A model generated the notes under the pieces. That model worked only from the letters and a program-made list of their open reading frames with translations, was not told where the DNA came from and searched no databases. Below are positions 1 to 9,264 of a DNA stretch of 64,000 nt, in pieces. The translations under genes and the position numbers were made by a program. Numbering within the stretch: position 1 is the first letter of the stretch; the number at the start of each line of letters is the position of its first letter. The DNA comes from Streptomyces sp. NRRL F-5727 (GTDB lineage Bacteria; Actinomycetota; Actinomycetes; Streptomycetales; Streptomycetaceae): NCBI RefSeq assembly GCF_000719555.1, contig NZ_JOGX01000002.1:124001-188000 (forward strand). Reading direction: 5' to 3'.

Positions 1-495
1 CAGGCCGGGGAAGAGCGAGGCCACGTGGGTGTCCGGGCCGACGCCCAGCATCAGCACGTCGAAGGAGGGCACGCCCCCCTCGTCGCCGGGGCCGGCCGCG
101 GCGGCCAGCTCGGCCGCGTAGGCCGCGGCGGCGGCGTCGGCGTCGTCCCCGTGCGGGCCGTCCGAGGCCGGCATGGCGTGCACCCGGGCCGGGTCCAGCG
201 GGACCCGGTCGAGCAGGGCGTCGCGGGCCTGGGTGACGTTCCGCTCGGGGTCGCCCTCGGGCAGGAACCGCTCGTCGCCCCACCACAGGTCGAGCCGCGA
301 CCAGTCGATCGCGTCCCGGGCCGGCGCGGTGCCGAGCGCGGCGAGCAGCCCGTTGCCGTTGCGGCCGCCGGTCAGCACGACCGAGGCCGTGCCGCGGGCG
401 GACTGGGCGTCCACGATCCGGGTGATCAGCCGGGCCGCCGCGGCCTCGGCCATCAGCTCCTTGTCCCGGTGGACCACGAGACGGGGGGCGCTCAC
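1..495 (-). CDS. pgl: 6-phosphogluconolactonase, 3' end missing
   Basis: Cytoplasmic 6-phosphogluconolactonase (DevB/SOL family), which hydrolyses the lactone made by Zwf to 6-phosphogluconate. Only the first 165 codons are present; roughly the last third lies beyond position 1. I start it at GTG 495, whose bases overlap the opcA stop (GTGA), implying translational coupling. Visible motifs are VLTGGRNG near residue 43, the WWGDERF block near residue 73 and GVGPDTHVASLFPG at the cut end, all typical of the family. It is the last visible gene of the tkt-tal-zwf-opcA-pgl operon. Identity is secure; the C terminus cannot be judged. Confidence 0.93.
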   Translation of the reverse strand, partial: MSAPRLVVHRDKELMAEAAAARLITRIVDAQSARGTASVVLTGGRNGNGLLAALGTAPARDAIDWSRLDLWWGDERFLPEGDPERNVTQARDALLDRVPLDPARVHAMPASDGPHGDDADAAAAAYAAELAAAAGPGDEGGVPSFDVLMLGVGPDTHVASLFPGL

Positions 496-1562
496 TTGGC
501 CGCCGCCTTCTTCGCCGGGGCCTTCTTGGCGGGAGCCTTCTTCACGGGCCCCTGATCGGGCTCCTGGACGGGCTCCTCGGCGACGGCCGCCGTGACGTCG
601 ACGGGCCGCTCGGGCGCGGGGGCGGTGACGGCCGCCTCCTCGTCGAGCCGCTCCAGGCCGTACTTCAGCGACGCCGCGTAGGTGTCGTCCGGGTCGAGCC
701 GGCGCAGCTCCTCCGCGATCAGCTCGGACGTCTCGCGCCGCTTGAGCGCCACCGCGCGGTCCGGCTGTCCTTCTATGGAGAGGGTCGCGAGCGAACCGTC
801 GGGCCGGTCGAGGACGATCGGCCCCGCGTCGGTCTCCAGGCGGACGGAGGTGAGGCCGGGCCCGGCGGAGCTGGAGCGCCGCACCGGCACCTTCAGCCGC
901 TCGGCCAGCCACATCGCGAGCAGTTCGACGCTCGGGTTGAACTCCTCGCCCTCCACGTCGGCCGAGGTCACCTTGCAGTGGACCTGGTCGAGCGCGGCGG
1001 CCAGCATCGAGCGCCACGGGGTGATCCGGGTCCACGACAGGTCCGTGTCGCCGGGGGTGTAGGTGTCCGCGCGCGCGGTCAGCTCCTGGATGGGCTGCTC
1101 GGCGGCGTACGTGTCGGTCACCCGGCGCTGGGCGAGGGCGCCCAGCGGGTCGTTCGCCGGGTCGGTCGGCGCGTTCACCGGCCACCAGACGACGACGGGG
1201 GCGTCCGGGAGGAGCAGCGGCAGCACCACCGACTGGGCGTGGTCGACGACCTCGCCGTACAGCCGGAGGATCACCGTCTCCCCGGAGCCGGCGTCGGCGC
1301 CGAGGCGGACCTCGGCGTCGAGCCGGGTGTTGGCGCGGTCCCGCGGCGAGCGCGAGACCCGCTTGATCACCACGAGGGTCCGCGAGGGGTGCTCGCGGGA
1401 CGCCTCGTTGGCCGCCTTCAGCGCGTCGTAGGCGTTCTCCTCGTCGGTGACGATGACGAGGGTGAGCACCATGCCGACGGCCGGGGTGCCGATCGCCCGC
1501 CGCCCGAGCACCAGCGCCTTGTTGATCTTGGAGGACGTGGTGTCCGTCAGGTCGGTCTTCAT
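492..1562 (-). CDS. opcA: glucose-6-phosphate dehydrogenase assembly protein OpcA
   Basis: OpcA (356 aa), the actinobacterial/cyanobacterial accessory protein needed for full oligomerisation and activity of glucose-6-phosphate dehydrogenase. The N-terminal block (residues 1-60, with GTPAVGMVLTLVIVTDE) and the central VVWWPVNAPTDPANDPLG block near residue 125 are characteristic. The C terminus ends in a low-complexity KKAPAKKAPAKKAAAK tail, an Ala/Lys/Pro extension frequent in Streptomyces and probably not part of the fold. The ATG at 1562 overlaps the zwf stop (ATGA) and the stop overlaps the pgl start, so zwf, opcA and pgl are coupled. Function is taken from the family. Confidence 0.95.
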   Translation of the reverse strand: MKTDLTDTTSSKINKALVLGRRAIGTPAVGMVLTLVIVTDEENAYDALKAANEASREHPSRTLVVIKRVSRSPRDRANTRLDAEVRLGADAGSGETVILRLYGEVVDHAQSVVLPLLLPDAPVVVWWPVNAPTDPANDPLGALAQRRVTDTYAAEQPIQELTARADTYTPGDTDLSWTRITPWRSMLAAALDQVHCKVTSADVEGEEFNPSVELLAMWLAERLKVPVRRSSSAGPGLTSVRLETDAGPIVLDRPDGSLATLSIEGQPDRAVALKRRETSELIAEELRRLDPDDTYAASLKYGLERLDEEAAVTAPAPERPVDVTAAVAEEPVQEPDQGPVKKAPAKKAPAKKAAAK

Positions 1563-3091
1563 GGCCGGCGCCAGCTCCTGCCGTCTCGTGCGAGCATCTC
1601 GTCCGCCTCGACCGGTCCCCAGGTGCCGGACTCGTACTGGGCGGGCTTGCCGTGCGTGTCCCAGAACTGCTCGATCGGGTCGAGGATCTTCCAGGACAGC
1701 TCGACCTCCTCCACGCGCGGGAAGAGGTTGGAGTCGCCGAGCAGGACGTCCAGGATGAGCCGCTCGTACGCCTCGGGGCTCGACTCGGTGAAGGACTCGC
1801 CGTAGGCGAAGTCCATCGACACGTCCCGGATCTCCATCTGGGTGCCGGGCACCTTGGAGCCGAAGCGGACGGTGACGCCCTCGTCCGGCTGGACCCGGAT
1901 GACGATGGCGTTGCGGCCCAGCTCCTCCGTCGACGTGTGGTCGAAGGGGGAGTGCGGGGCGCGCTGGAAGACCACCGCGATCTCGGTGACCCGGCGGCCG
2001 AGCCGCTTGCCGGTCCGCAGGTAGAAGGGGACGCCCGCCCAGCGGCGGTTGTCGATCTCCAGCTTGATCGCCGCGTAGGTGTCGGTCGTCGACTGGGGGT
2101 CGATGCCCTCTTCCTGGAGGTAGCCGACGGCCTTCGCGCCGCCCTGCCAGCCGGCCGCGTACTGCCCGCGGACGGTGGACTTCGCCAGGTCCTTGGGGAG
2201 CCGGACGGCGCCCAGGACCTTGGTCTTCTCCGCGGCGAGCGCGTCGGCGTCGAAGGAGGCGGGCTCCTCCATCGCGGTCAGCGCGAGCAGCTGGAGCAGG
2301 TGGTTCTGGATGACGTCACGGGCGGCGCCGATGCCGTCGTAGTAGCCCGCGCGGCCGCCGATGCCGATGTCCTCGGCCATGGTGATCTGCACGTGGTCGA
2401 CGTACGACCGGTTCCAGGTCGGCTCGAAGAGCGTGTTGGCGAAGCGGAGCGCCAGGATGTTCTGGACGGTCTCCTTGCCGAGGTAGTGGTCGATGCGGAA
2501 GACCGCCTCGGGCGGGAAGACCTCGTGGACGACCTCGTTGAGCTCCTTGGCGGAGGCGAGGTCGTGGCCGAAGGGCTTCTCGATGACGGCGCGGCGCCAG
2601 GAGCCGTTCTTCTGGTCGGCCAGGCCGTGCTTCTTCAGCTGCCGGACGACGAGCGGGAAGAACTTCGGCGGCACGGACAGGTAGAAGGCGAAGTTGCCCC
2701 CGGTGCCCTGCGCCTTGTCCAGCTCCTCGATGGTGTCCTTGAGCTGCTCGAACGCCTCGTCGCTGTCGAAGTCGCCCTGGACGAACCGCATGCCCTGGAT
2801 GAGCTGCTGCCAGACCTCCTCGCGGAAGGGGGTGCGGGCGTGCTGCTTGACCGCGTCGTGGACCTCCTGGGCGAAGTCCTCGTCCTGCCACTCCCGGCGG
2901 GCGAAGCCGATGAGCGAGAAGCCCGGCGGCAGCAGGCCGCGGTTGGCCAGGTCGTAGACGGCGGGCATCAGCTTCTTACGGGACAAATCGCCCGTGACGC
3001 CGAAGATGACCAGGCCCGACGGCCCCGCGATGCGCGGGAGCCGTCGGTCTGCGGCGTCACGGAGCGGGTTGGCTCCGTCGACGGTGCTCAC
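1559..3091 (-). CDS. zwf: glucose-6-phosphate 1-dehydrogenase
   Basis: Zwf (510 aa), the NADP-dependent first step of the oxidative pentose phosphate pathway, cytoplasmic. The Rossmann motif GVTGDLSRKKLMPAVY is near residue 29, EKPFGHD near 160 and the catalytic RIDHYLGKETVQN block near 190. The open frame extends further upstream but runs into tal in another frame. I chose GTG 3091 because translation from it begins STVDGANPLRDAADRRLP, the usual actinobacterial N terminus, and leaves 5 nt after the tal stop. Length agrees with the family (about 500 aa). It sits between tal and opcA, its assembly factor. Confidence 0.96.
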   Translation of the reverse strand: MSTVDGANPLRDAADRRLPRIAGPSGLVIFGVTGDLSRKKLMPAVYDLANRGLLPPGFSLIGFARREWQDEDFAQEVHDAVKQHARTPFREEVWQQLIQGMRFVQGDFDSDEAFEQLKDTIEELDKAQGTGGNFAFYLSVPPKFFPLVVRQLKKHGLADQKNGSWRRAVIEKPFGHDLASAKELNEVVHEVFPPEAVFRIDHYLGKETVQNILALRFANTLFEPTWNRSYVDHVQITMAEDIGIGGRAGYYDGIGAARDVIQNHLLQLLALTAMEEPASFDADALAAEKTKVLGAVRLPKDLAKSTVRGQYAAGWQGGAKAVGYLQEEGIDPQSTTDTYAAIKLEIDNRRWAGVPFYLRTGKRLGRRVTEIAVVFQRAPHSPFDHTSTEELGRNAIVIRVQPDEGVTVRFGSKVPGTQMEIRDVSMDFAYGESFTESSPEAYERLILDVLLGDSNLFPRVEEVELSWKILDPIEQFWDTHGKPAQYESGTWGPVEADEMLARDGRSWRRP

Positions 3092-3096
3092 TGTGG

Positions 3097-4221
3097 TCAG
3101 CCCTCCGAGGGGGCGAGGCGCTTGAGCTCCGCCTCGGTCGAGCCCAGCAGGTCGTTCCAGGCCGCCTCGAACTTCTCGACGCCCTCGTCCTCCAGGAGCT
3201 GGACCACGTCGTCGTAGCTGATGCCCAGCTTGGCGACGGCGGCCAGCACCTCGCGGGAGGAGTCGTACGTGCCGCGCACGGTGTCGCCGGCGACCTCGCC
3301 GTGGTCGGCGGTGGCCTCCAGGGTCGCCTCCGGCATGGTGTTGACGGTGCCCGGGGCGACCAGGTCCACCACGTACAGCGTGTCCTTGTACGCGGGGTCC
3401 TTGACGCCGGTCGAGGCCCACAGCGGCCGCTGCTTGTTGGCCTGCGCCTTGTCCAGGGCCGCCCAGCGCTCCGAGGAGTCCGAGAAGACCTCCTCGTACG
3501 CCTCGTAGGCCAGGCGCGCGTTGGCCAGGGCCGACTTGCCCTTGAGCGCCTTGGCCTCGTCGGTGCCGATGCCGTCCAGGCGCTTGTCGATCTCGGTGTC
3601 CACACGGGACACGAAGAAGGACGCCACCGAGTGGATCTTCGCCAGGTCGAGGCCGCGCTCGCGGGCCTTCTCCAGGCCGGCCAGGTAGGCGTCCATGACC
3701 GCGCGGTAGCGCTCCAGCGAGAAGATCAGCGTCACGTTGACGCTGATGCCGAGGCCGATGACCTCGGTGATCGCCGGCAGGCCCGCCTCGGTGGCCGGGA
3801 TCTTGATGAGCGTGTTCGGGCGGTCCACCAGCCAGGCCAGCTGCTTCGCCTCGGCGATCGTGGCGACCGTCTCGTGGGCGAGCCGCGGGTCGACCTCGAT
3901 GGAGACCCGGCCGTCCTGGCCGTCGGTCGCGTCGAAGACCGGGCGCAGGATGTCGGCGGCGTCACGGACGTCCGCCGTCGTGATCATGCGGATGGCCTCG
4001 TCCACGGTGACCTTGCGGGCGGCCAGGTCGGCGAGCTGCTGGTCGTAGCCGTGCCCCTCCGAGATCGCCTTCTGGAAGATCGACGGGTTGGTCGTCACAC
4101 CGACCACGTGCGACTGGTCGATGAGCTCGGCCAGGTTGCCGGACGTGATCCGCTGACGCGACAGGTCGTCCAGCCAGATCGCGACGCCTTCGTCGGAGAG
4201 GCGCTTGAGAGCGTCTGTCAT
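3097..4221 (-). CDS. tal: transaldolase
   Basis: Transaldolase (374 aa) of the actinobacterial type, transferring a dihydroxyacetone unit from sedoheptulose 7-phosphate to glyceraldehyde 3-phosphate. The Schiff-base lysine is K140 in [10 protein letters not shown], and [14 protein letters not shown] near residue 40 is the N-terminal family signature. ATG 4221 is preceded by a short 36-nt gap from the tkt stop, and zwf begins 5 nt downstream, so it is the second gene of the operon. Nothing is missing compared with the family. Confidence 0.97.
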   Translation of the reverse strand: MTDALKRLSDEGVAIWLDDLSRQRITSGNLAELIDQSHVVGVTTNPSIFQKAISEGHGYDQQLADLAARKVTVDEAIRMITTADVRDAADILRPVFDATDGQDGRVSIEVDPRLAHETVATIAEAKQLAWLVDRPNTLIKIPATEAGLPAITEVIGLGISVNVTLIFSLERYRAVMDAYLAGLEKARERGLDLAKIHSVASFFVSRVDTEIDKRLDGIGTDEAKALKGKSALANARLAYEAYEEVFSDSSERWAALDKAQANKQRPLWASTGVKDPAYKDTLYVVDLVAPGTVNTMPEATLEATADHGEVAGDTVRGTYDSSREVLAAVAKLGISYDDVVQLLEDEGVEKFEAAWNDLLGSTEAELKRLAPSEG

Positions 4222-4257
4222 GAGAGTTGCATCTCCAAAAAGTCGTACGTATCCGCG

Positions 4258-6345
4258 TCAGCGCGCGGCGGCTGCGATCGATTCCCGGGCGGCGGAGGCG
4301 ACGGCCTCCGGCGTGAAACCGAACTCACGGAAGAGGACCTTGGCGTCGGCCGAGGCACCGAAGTGCTCCAGCGAGACGATCCGGCCGGCGTCACCGACGT
4401 ACTTGTGCCAGGTCAGGCCGACACCGGCCTCGACCGCGACACGAGCCTTCACCGACGGCGGCAGGACCGAGTCCTTGTACGCCTGGTCCTGCTCCTCGAA
4501 CCACTCCACGGACGGCATCGAGACCACCCGGGTCGGGACGCCGTCGGCCTGGAGCTGCTCACGGGCCTCGACGGCCAGGTGCACCTCGGAGCCGGTGGCG
4601 ATGAGGACGACCTGCGGCTCGCCGCCCTCGGCGTCGAAGAGCACGTAGCCGCCCTTGGCCGCGTCCTCGTTCGGCGCGTAGGTCGGCACGCCCTGACGGG
4701 TCAGCGCCAGACCGTGCGGGGCGCCCTTCAGGTACTCGCGGGTGTGCCGCTTCATGATCTCGCGCCAGGCGATCGACGTCTCGTTGGCGTCGGCCGGGCG
4801 GACCACGTTCAGACCCGGGATCGCGCGCAGCGAGGCCAGGTGCTCCACCGGCTGGTGGGTCGGGCCGTCCTCGCCGAGACCGATCGAGTCGTGCGTCCAC
4901 ACGTAGGTCACCGGCAGGTGCATCAGGGCCGACAGGCGCACGGCGTTGCGCATGTAGTCCGAGAAGACCAGGAAGGTGCCGCCGTAGATGCGGGTGTTGC
5001 CGTGCAGCGCGATGCCGTTCATCTCCGCGGCCATGGCGTGCTCGCGGATGCCGAAGTGGATCGTGCGGCCGTACGGGTTCGCCTCCGGCAGCGGGTTGCC
5101 CTGGGGGAGGAAGGACGACGCCTTGTCGATCGTCGTGTTGTTCGAGCCCGCGAGGTCGGCCGAGCCGCCCCACAGCTCGGGGACGACCTCGCCCAGCGCC
5201 TGCAGGACCTTGCCCGAGGCGGCGCGGGTGGCGACGCTCTTGCCCGCCTCGAAGACCGGGAGCTTCTCCTCCCAGCCGGCCGGCAGCTCGTTCGCCTGGA
5301 TCCGGTCGAACTCGGCGGCCCGCTCCGGGTTGGCCGTACGCCACTCGGCGAGCTGCTTGTCCCAGGCGGCGCGGGCCTCGCGGCCGCGGTCGCCGAGCGC
5401 GCGGGTGTGGCCGATGACCTCGTCGGTGACCTCGAAGCTCTGCTCCGGGTCGAAGCCCAGGACGCGCTTGGTGGCCGCGACCTCCTCGGCGCCGAGCGCC
5501 GAGCCGTGCGCGGCCTCGGTGTTCTGCGCGTTCGGCGCCGGCCAGGCGATGATCGAGCGCATCGCGATGAACGACGGACGCTCGGTCTCGGCCTCGGCCG
5601 CGCGGATCGCCGCGTACAGGCCGGCCGGGTCCAGGTCGCCGTTCTCCTGCGGCTCCACGCGCTGCACGTGCCAGCCGTACGCCTCGTACCGCTTCATCGT
5701 GTCCTCGGACACGGCGGTCTCGGTGTCGCCCTCGATCGAGATGTGGTTGTCGTCCCACAGCAGGATCAGGTTGCCCAGCTTCTGGTGACCCGCGAGCGAG
5801 GACGCCTCGGCGGAGATGCCCTCCTGGAGGCAGCCGTCGCCGGCGATCACGTAGACGTTGTGGTCGAAGGGGGAGGTGCCGGGGGCCGCCTCCGGGTCGA
5901 ACAGACCCCGCTCGTAGCGGGCGGCCATCGCCATGCCCACCGCGTTCGCGACGCCCTGGCCCAGCGGGCCGGTGGTCGTCTCGACGCCGGCCGTGTGGCC
6001 GTACTCGGGGTGGCCCGGGGTCTTCGAGCCCCAGGTGCGGAACGCCTTGAGGTCGTCCAGCTCCAGACCGAAGCCACCCAGGTACAGCTGGGTGTACAGG
6101 GTCAGCGAGGAGTGGCCCGCCGAGAGCACGAACCGGTCGCGGCCCACCCACTCGGGGTCGGACGGGTCGTGGCGCATCACCTTCTGGAAGAGGGTGTACG
6201 CGGCCGGCGCGAGGCTCATCGCCGTACCCGGATGGCCGTTGCCGACCTTCTGTACGGCGTCCGCGGCCAGGATGCGGGCGGTGTCCACGGCCCGCTGGTC
6301 CAATTCGGTCCACTGGAGGTCTGTGGTGGTCGGCTTAGTGCTCAC
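4258..6345 (-). CDS. tkt: transketolase
   Basis: Transketolase (695 aa), the thiamine-diphosphate enzyme of the non-oxidative pentose phosphate pathway; first gene of the operon. Visible are the N-terminal GNGHPGTAMSLAP block near residue 38, the TPP/Mg motif GDGCLQEG followed by a downstream WDDNHISIEG (residues 168-205), and the pyrimidine-domain segment ahead of IREHAMAAEMNGIALHG and THDSIGLGEDGPTHQPVEH (residues 430-500). The C-terminal transketolase domain ends at residue 695. It starts at the GTG giving STKPTTTDLQW. It is divergent from ctaB across about 350 bp. Confidence 0.97.
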   Translation of the reverse strand: MSTKPTTTDLQWTELDQRAVDTARILAADAVQKVGNGHPGTAMSLAPAAYTLFQKVMRHDPSDPEWVGRDRFVLSAGHSSLTLYTQLYLGGFGLELDDLKAFRTWGSKTPGHPEYGHTAGVETTTGPLGQGVANAVGMAMAARYERGLFDPEAAPGTSPFDHNVYVIAGDGCLQEGISAEASSLAGHQKLGNLILLWDDNHISIEGDTETAVSEDTMKRYEAYGWHVQRVEPQENGDLDPAGLYAAIRAAEAETERPSFIAMRSIIAWPAPNAQNTEAAHGSALGAEEVAATKRVLGFDPEQSFEVTDEVIGHTRALGDRGREARAAWDKQLAEWRTANPERAAEFDRIQANELPAGWEEKLPVFEAGKSVATRAASGKVLQALGEVVPELWGGSADLAGSNNTTIDKASSFLPQGNPLPEANPYGRTIHFGIREHAMAAEMNGIALHGNTRIYGGTFLVFSDYMRNAVRLSALMHLPVTYVWTHDSIGLGEDGPTHQPVEHLASLRAIPGLNVVRPADANETSIAWREIMKRHTREYLKGAPHGLALTRQGVPTYAPNEDAAKGGYVLFDAEGGEPQVVLIATGSEVHLAVEAREQLQADGVPTRVVSMPSVEWFEEQDQAYKDSVLPPSVKARVAVEAGVGLTWHKYVGDAGRIVSLEHFGASADAKVLFREFGFTPEAVASAARESIAAAAR

Positions 6346-6694
6346 CCTGGGTCAGGGCTCCTCTCCACATGTCTGTAGCCGGTGACTGAGGGTGTACCGG
6401 CGCTGTCGAGCCTACCCCCGAAAAAGCCCCCTCTTTTCGTGTCCATGCCCCTCAAATGAGCGCTCGGAGCAAGAGTGCCGGTGGGCGTGGCGCTCCGCCT
6501 CCCGAACGGCGCGCCGAACCGTGTCCACCCCTTGATACGGGGCCGGATACGCGCTCAAGAGTGAGCCCCGCCAACACGACCCCACCCCCGCGAAGATCGG
6601 TGTCTGGGCAACGTCTACAGTGGCGTGGTACGCGCAAGTTTCACCCCGCCTTTATCCGGGGAACTTGCTGGGAATTTCTCTGTCAGGGGTGTGC
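6346..6694. promoter_or_regulatory. tkt/ctaB divergent intergenic region
   Basis: A 349-bp non-coding divergent region. Base composition drops (CCCCGAAAAAGCCCCCTCTT around 6416-6436). A -10-like TACAGT lies at 6614-6619 on the plus strand, and a small CCCCG/CGGGG hairpin (about 6645-6662) lies in the ctaB leader. I found no clear -35 box, operator or riboswitch. Short open frames on both strands lack plausible ribosome sites and are not called. Confidence 0.4.
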
Positions 6695-7642
6695 GTGACG
6701 GCCGTCGAGTCCCGACCCGCAGGGGTCGTCTTGGCTTCCGGCCCGGGGGGCCGTCGGCCGTTCGGGGCCCGCGTCAGGGCGTTCGTGGCGCTGACCAAGC
6801 CGCGGATCATCGAACTGCTGCTCATCACCACCGTTCCGGTGATGTTCCTCGCCGAACAGGGCGTGCCCGACCTGTGGCTGGTGCTCGCCACCTGCTTCGG
6901 CGGCTACCTCTCGGCCGGCGGCGCCAACGCGCTGAACATGTACATCGACCGCGACATCGACGCGCTGATGGACCGCACCTCGCAGCGCCCGCTGGTCACC
7001 GGCATGGTCTCGCCGCGCGAGGGCCTGGTCTTCGGCCTCACCCTGGCCGTCGTCTCCACCCTCTGGTTCGGCCTGCTCGTCAACTGGCTCTCCGCCTGGC
7101 TCTCGCTCGGCGCGCTCCTCTTCTACGTCGTCGTCTACACGATGCTGCTGAAGCGGCGCACCGCGCAGAACATCGTCTGGGGCGGCATCGCCGGCTGCAT
7201 GCCAGTCCTCATCGGCTGGTCCTCGGTCACGAACTCGATGTCCTGGGCCGCCGTCGTCCTCTTCATGGTCATCTTCTTCTGGACGCCGCCGCACTACTGG
7301 CCACTGTCGATGAAGGTGAAGGAGGACTACGCGCGCGTGGGCGTGCCGATGCTCCCGGTGATCGCCTCCAACAAGGTCGTCGCCAAGCAGATCGTCGTCT
7401 ACAGCTGGGTCATGGTCGCGGTCTCGCTGCTGCTCACCCCGCTGGGCTACACCGGCTGGTTCTACACCGCCGTCGCCCTGGCCACCGGCGGCTGGTGGCT
7501 CTGGGAGGCGCACGCCCTGCTGAACCGCGCCAAGGCCGAGGTCACCGGCGCGAAGCTCAAGGAGATGCGCCTCTTCCACTGGTCCATCACCTACGTCTCG
7601 CTGCTCTTCGTGGCGGTCGCGGTGGACCCCTTCCTGCGCTAG
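6695..7642 (+). CDS. ctaB: protoheme IX farnesyltransferase (heme o synthase)
   Basis: CtaB (315 aa), a UbiA-superfamily polytopic membrane enzyme that farnesylates protoheme IX to heme o for cytochrome c oxidase. The first prenyl-diphosphate motif [15 protein letters not shown] is near residue 82 and the block [14 protein letters not shown] near 150. [12 protein letters not shown] near 205 contains the conserved heme-region histidine. About nine hydrophobic helices are apparent. I start at GTG 6695 ([11 protein letters not shown]), preceded by AGGGG; the frame is open further upstream, but that part has no good ribosome site. ctaA, the next step of heme a synthesis, lies 2.6 kb away on the other strand. 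Confidence 0.95.
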   Translation: MTAVESRPAGVVLASGPGGRRPFGARVRAFVALTKPRIIELLLITTVPVMFLAEQGVPDLWLVLATCFGGYLSAGGANALNMYIDRDIDALMDRTSQRPLVTGMVSPREGLVFGLTLAVVSTLWFGLLVNWLSAWLSLGALLFYVVVYTMLLKRRTAQNIVWGGIAGCMPVLIGWSSVTNSMSWAAVVLFMVIFFWTPPHYWPLSMKVKEDYARVGVPMLPVIASNKVVAKQIVVYSWVMVAVSLLLTPLGYTGWFYTAVALATGGWWLWEAHALLNRAKAEVTGAKLKEMRLFHWSITYVSLLFVAVAVDPFLR

Positions 7643-7670
7643 TTCCTCCGCAGGCGGTTCTCCGGCTCCG

Positions 7671-7710
7671 ACGGCCGGGTCGTGTGGGCTGTCCCACGCG
7701 GCCCGGCCGT
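7671..7710 (+). terminator. terminator after ctaB
   Basis: Two 18-nt arms (ACGGCCGGGTCGTGTGGG and its complement) flank a CTGT loop 28 nt after the ctaB stop. The only deviations are two G-U pairs in RNA. There is no clear U tract, as is common in Streptomyces. Confidence 0.75.
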
Positions 7711-7721
7711 CGTCAGTCGAT

Positions 7722-7735
7722 CTACCGCTCGGTAG
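7722..7735. promoter_or_regulatory. TetR-like palindrome at a leaderless-type promoter
   Basis: CTACCG-CT-CGGTAG is a perfect 6-bp inverted repeat of the TACCGnnCGGTA kind used by many TetR-family repressors. It overlaps a -10-like TAGCAT (7733-7738) only 8 nt before the ATG at 7746, and no Shine-Dalgarno sequence is seen, so the transcript may be leaderless. The regulator is not identifiable from the window. Confidence 0.4.
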
Positions 7736-7745
7736 CATCCTTGGC

Positions 7746-8090
7746 ATGGCAGACACCAAGGAAGAGACCACGGCCGTCGCCCCGCGCGACGCGCGCAAGG
7801 CGGCCAAGCTGGCCAAGGAGATCCGCGCCTTCGGCAAGGAGCACGGCGGCGTCGAGGGCCAGCTCGCCCACATCGGCCAGGCCGGCACCCGGATCGTCCT
7901 CGTCGGCGAGGACGGCGGCTGGGGCGACCTGGTGGCCCCCACCCACGCGATCGCCCAGCAGGCCGCCGAGCAGGCCGGCCTCACCCTGCACGACGAGTTC
8001 GACGGCGAGTTCGCCGCCAAGGTCGTCACCGGCCCGTACGAATGGACCCGCATGGCCGGGATCCAGCTCGGCGGCCCCGCGAACGCCTGA
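7746..8090 (+). CDS. conserved hypothetical protein, 114 aa
   Basis: A small soluble, charged protein that I do not recognise beyond a Streptomyces conserved hypothetical. The N terminus (residues 1-35) is rich in Ala, Lys and Glu and predicted helical. A central strand-like segment TRIVLVGEDGGWGDLVAP (residues 47-64) is followed by another helix (THAIAQQAAEQAG). There is no signal peptide, membrane segment or Cys. It lies alone between ctaB and an amidohydrolase-like gene on the plus strand, with its own likely promoter. Codon usage is typical, supporting a real gene; function unknown. Confidence 0.75.
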   Translation: MADTKEETTAVAPRDARKAAKLAKEIRAFGKEHGGVEGQLAHIGQAGTRIVLVGEDGGWGDLVAPTHAIAQQAAEQAGLTLHDEFDGEFAAKVVTGPYEWTRMAGIQLGGPANA

Positions 8091-8174
8091 CCCCGCGGGG
8101 CGTCAGCCAACAACCTCGCGCGGGGTTCACCCGTTAGGACGTGTGGAGACACGTCCACGCAGGGAGCCCCCGAG

Positions 8175-9254
8175 ATGATCGACACGCCGCGCCTGGTGGA
8201 CCAGTACTGCCACGGGGTGCTCCGGACGGAGCTGGGCCTCGGCACCTTCGAGGCCCACCTCGGCCCGGCAGCCGTCCTGCCCGCGTCCGGGACCACCTTC
8301 TTCGACACCCAGACGGGCTTCGCCGTACGCCGCTGGTGCCCGCCGCTCCTCGGCCTCGAACCGCACTGCCCGCCCGCCCGCTACCTCGCCCGCCGCCGGG
8401 AGCTCGGCGTCGCCGAGACCGGCCGCCGGCTGCTGCGGGGCGCCGGCATCGCCACGTACCTCGTCGACACCGGCCTCCCGGACGACCTCACCGGGCCCGC
8501 CGAACTCGCCGCCGCGGGCCGCGCCCGCGCCCACGAGATCGTCCGCCTCGAACCCCTCGCCGAGCAGGTCGCCGACACCTCCGGCACCGTCGACGCCTTC
8601 CTCGCCAACCTCACCGAGGCCGTCCAGGACGCCGCCGTGCACTCCGTCGCCTTCTCCTCGGCCTCCGCCGCGCGCTGCGGCCTCGCCGCCGTCGCGGAGC
8701 CCCCCGGGCGCGGCGAGGCCCGCCGGGCCGCCGGCCGCTGGCTCGCGGACCGGCCCGCGAAGGGCCCCCTCGACTCGCCGGTGCTGCTGCGCCACCTGCT
8801 GTGGATCGCGGTGGGCGCGGGACGGCCGCTCCAGCTGCACACCGGGGACCGGGACCCGGCCGGTCTGGCCGGTTTCGCCGCCGCCACCGCCGGGCTCGGC
8901 GCCGACCTCGTGCTGCTGCACGGCTCGCCGCACCACCGGACGGCGGCCCGGATGGCGGGCGCCTTCCCGCACGTCTACGCGGACCTGGGCGCCGCCCTGA
9001 CGCACACCGGGGCGCGGGCGGCGGACGTCCTCGCCGAGGTCCTGGAGCTGGCCCCCTTCGGCAAGCTGCTCTACTCCAGCGGCGCCCGCGGCCTGCCCGA
9101 GCTGCACGTGGTCGCCGCCAGCGCCTTCCGGGCCGCCCTGGGCCGGGTGCTGGGCTCCTGGGTCCTGGACGGCGCCTGGTCGCGTCGGGACGCGCAGCGG
9201 GTCGCCGCGATGCTCGCCGCGGACAACGCGACGCGGGTCTACCGGCTGGGCTGA
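8175..9254 (+). CDS. amidohydrolase-related metal-dependent hydrolase
   Basis: A 359-aa protein of the amidohydrolase-2-like TIM-barrel group. It begins MIDTPRLVDQYCHGVL, where a His-containing strand 1 motif lies unusually close to the start. The core has RPLQLHTGDRDPAGLAGF (near residue 220), LVLLHGSPHHRTAARMAG (near 245) and YADLGAALTHTG (near 270), matching the barrel strand-end His positions of the family. A GGGAG ribosome site stands 8 nt before ATG 8175, and an 8-bp inverted repeat (8137-8156, GGACGTGT arms) lies just upstream. Substrate unknown; related proteins include glutamate-ammonia ligase-associated amidohydrolases. It converges with ctaA. Confidence 0.75.
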   Translation: MIDTPRLVDQYCHGVLRTELGLGTFEAHLGPAAVLPASGTTFFDTQTGFAVRRWCPPLLGLEPHCPPARYLARRRELGVAETGRRLLRGAGIATYLVDTGLPDDLTGPAELAAAGRARAHEIVRLEPLAEQVADTSGTVDAFLANLTEAVQDAAVHSVAFSSASAARCGLAAVAEPPGRGEARRAAGRWLADRPAKGPLDSPVLLRHLLWIAVGAGRPLQLHTGDRDPAGLAGFAAATAGLGADLVLLHGSPHHRTAARMAGAFPHVYADLGAALTHTGARAADVLAEVLELAPFGKLLYSSGARGLPELHVVAASAFRAALGRVLGSWVLDGAWSRRDAQRVAAMLAADNATRVYRLG

Positions 9255-9264
9255 GCCGCCGGGC

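Noticed and set aside
3301..6378. A 1025-codon open frame on the plus strand opposite tal and tkt
   Set aside because: It is antisense to two clear enzymes and has the Arg/Gly/Val/Leu/Asp-rich composition of a GC-rich shadow frame, with no domain.
8091..8130. Hairpin after the 114-aa hypothetical gene as a terminator
   Set aside because: The CTGACCCCGC/GCGGGGCGTCAG pairing needs a two-base bulge and is too weak to call.
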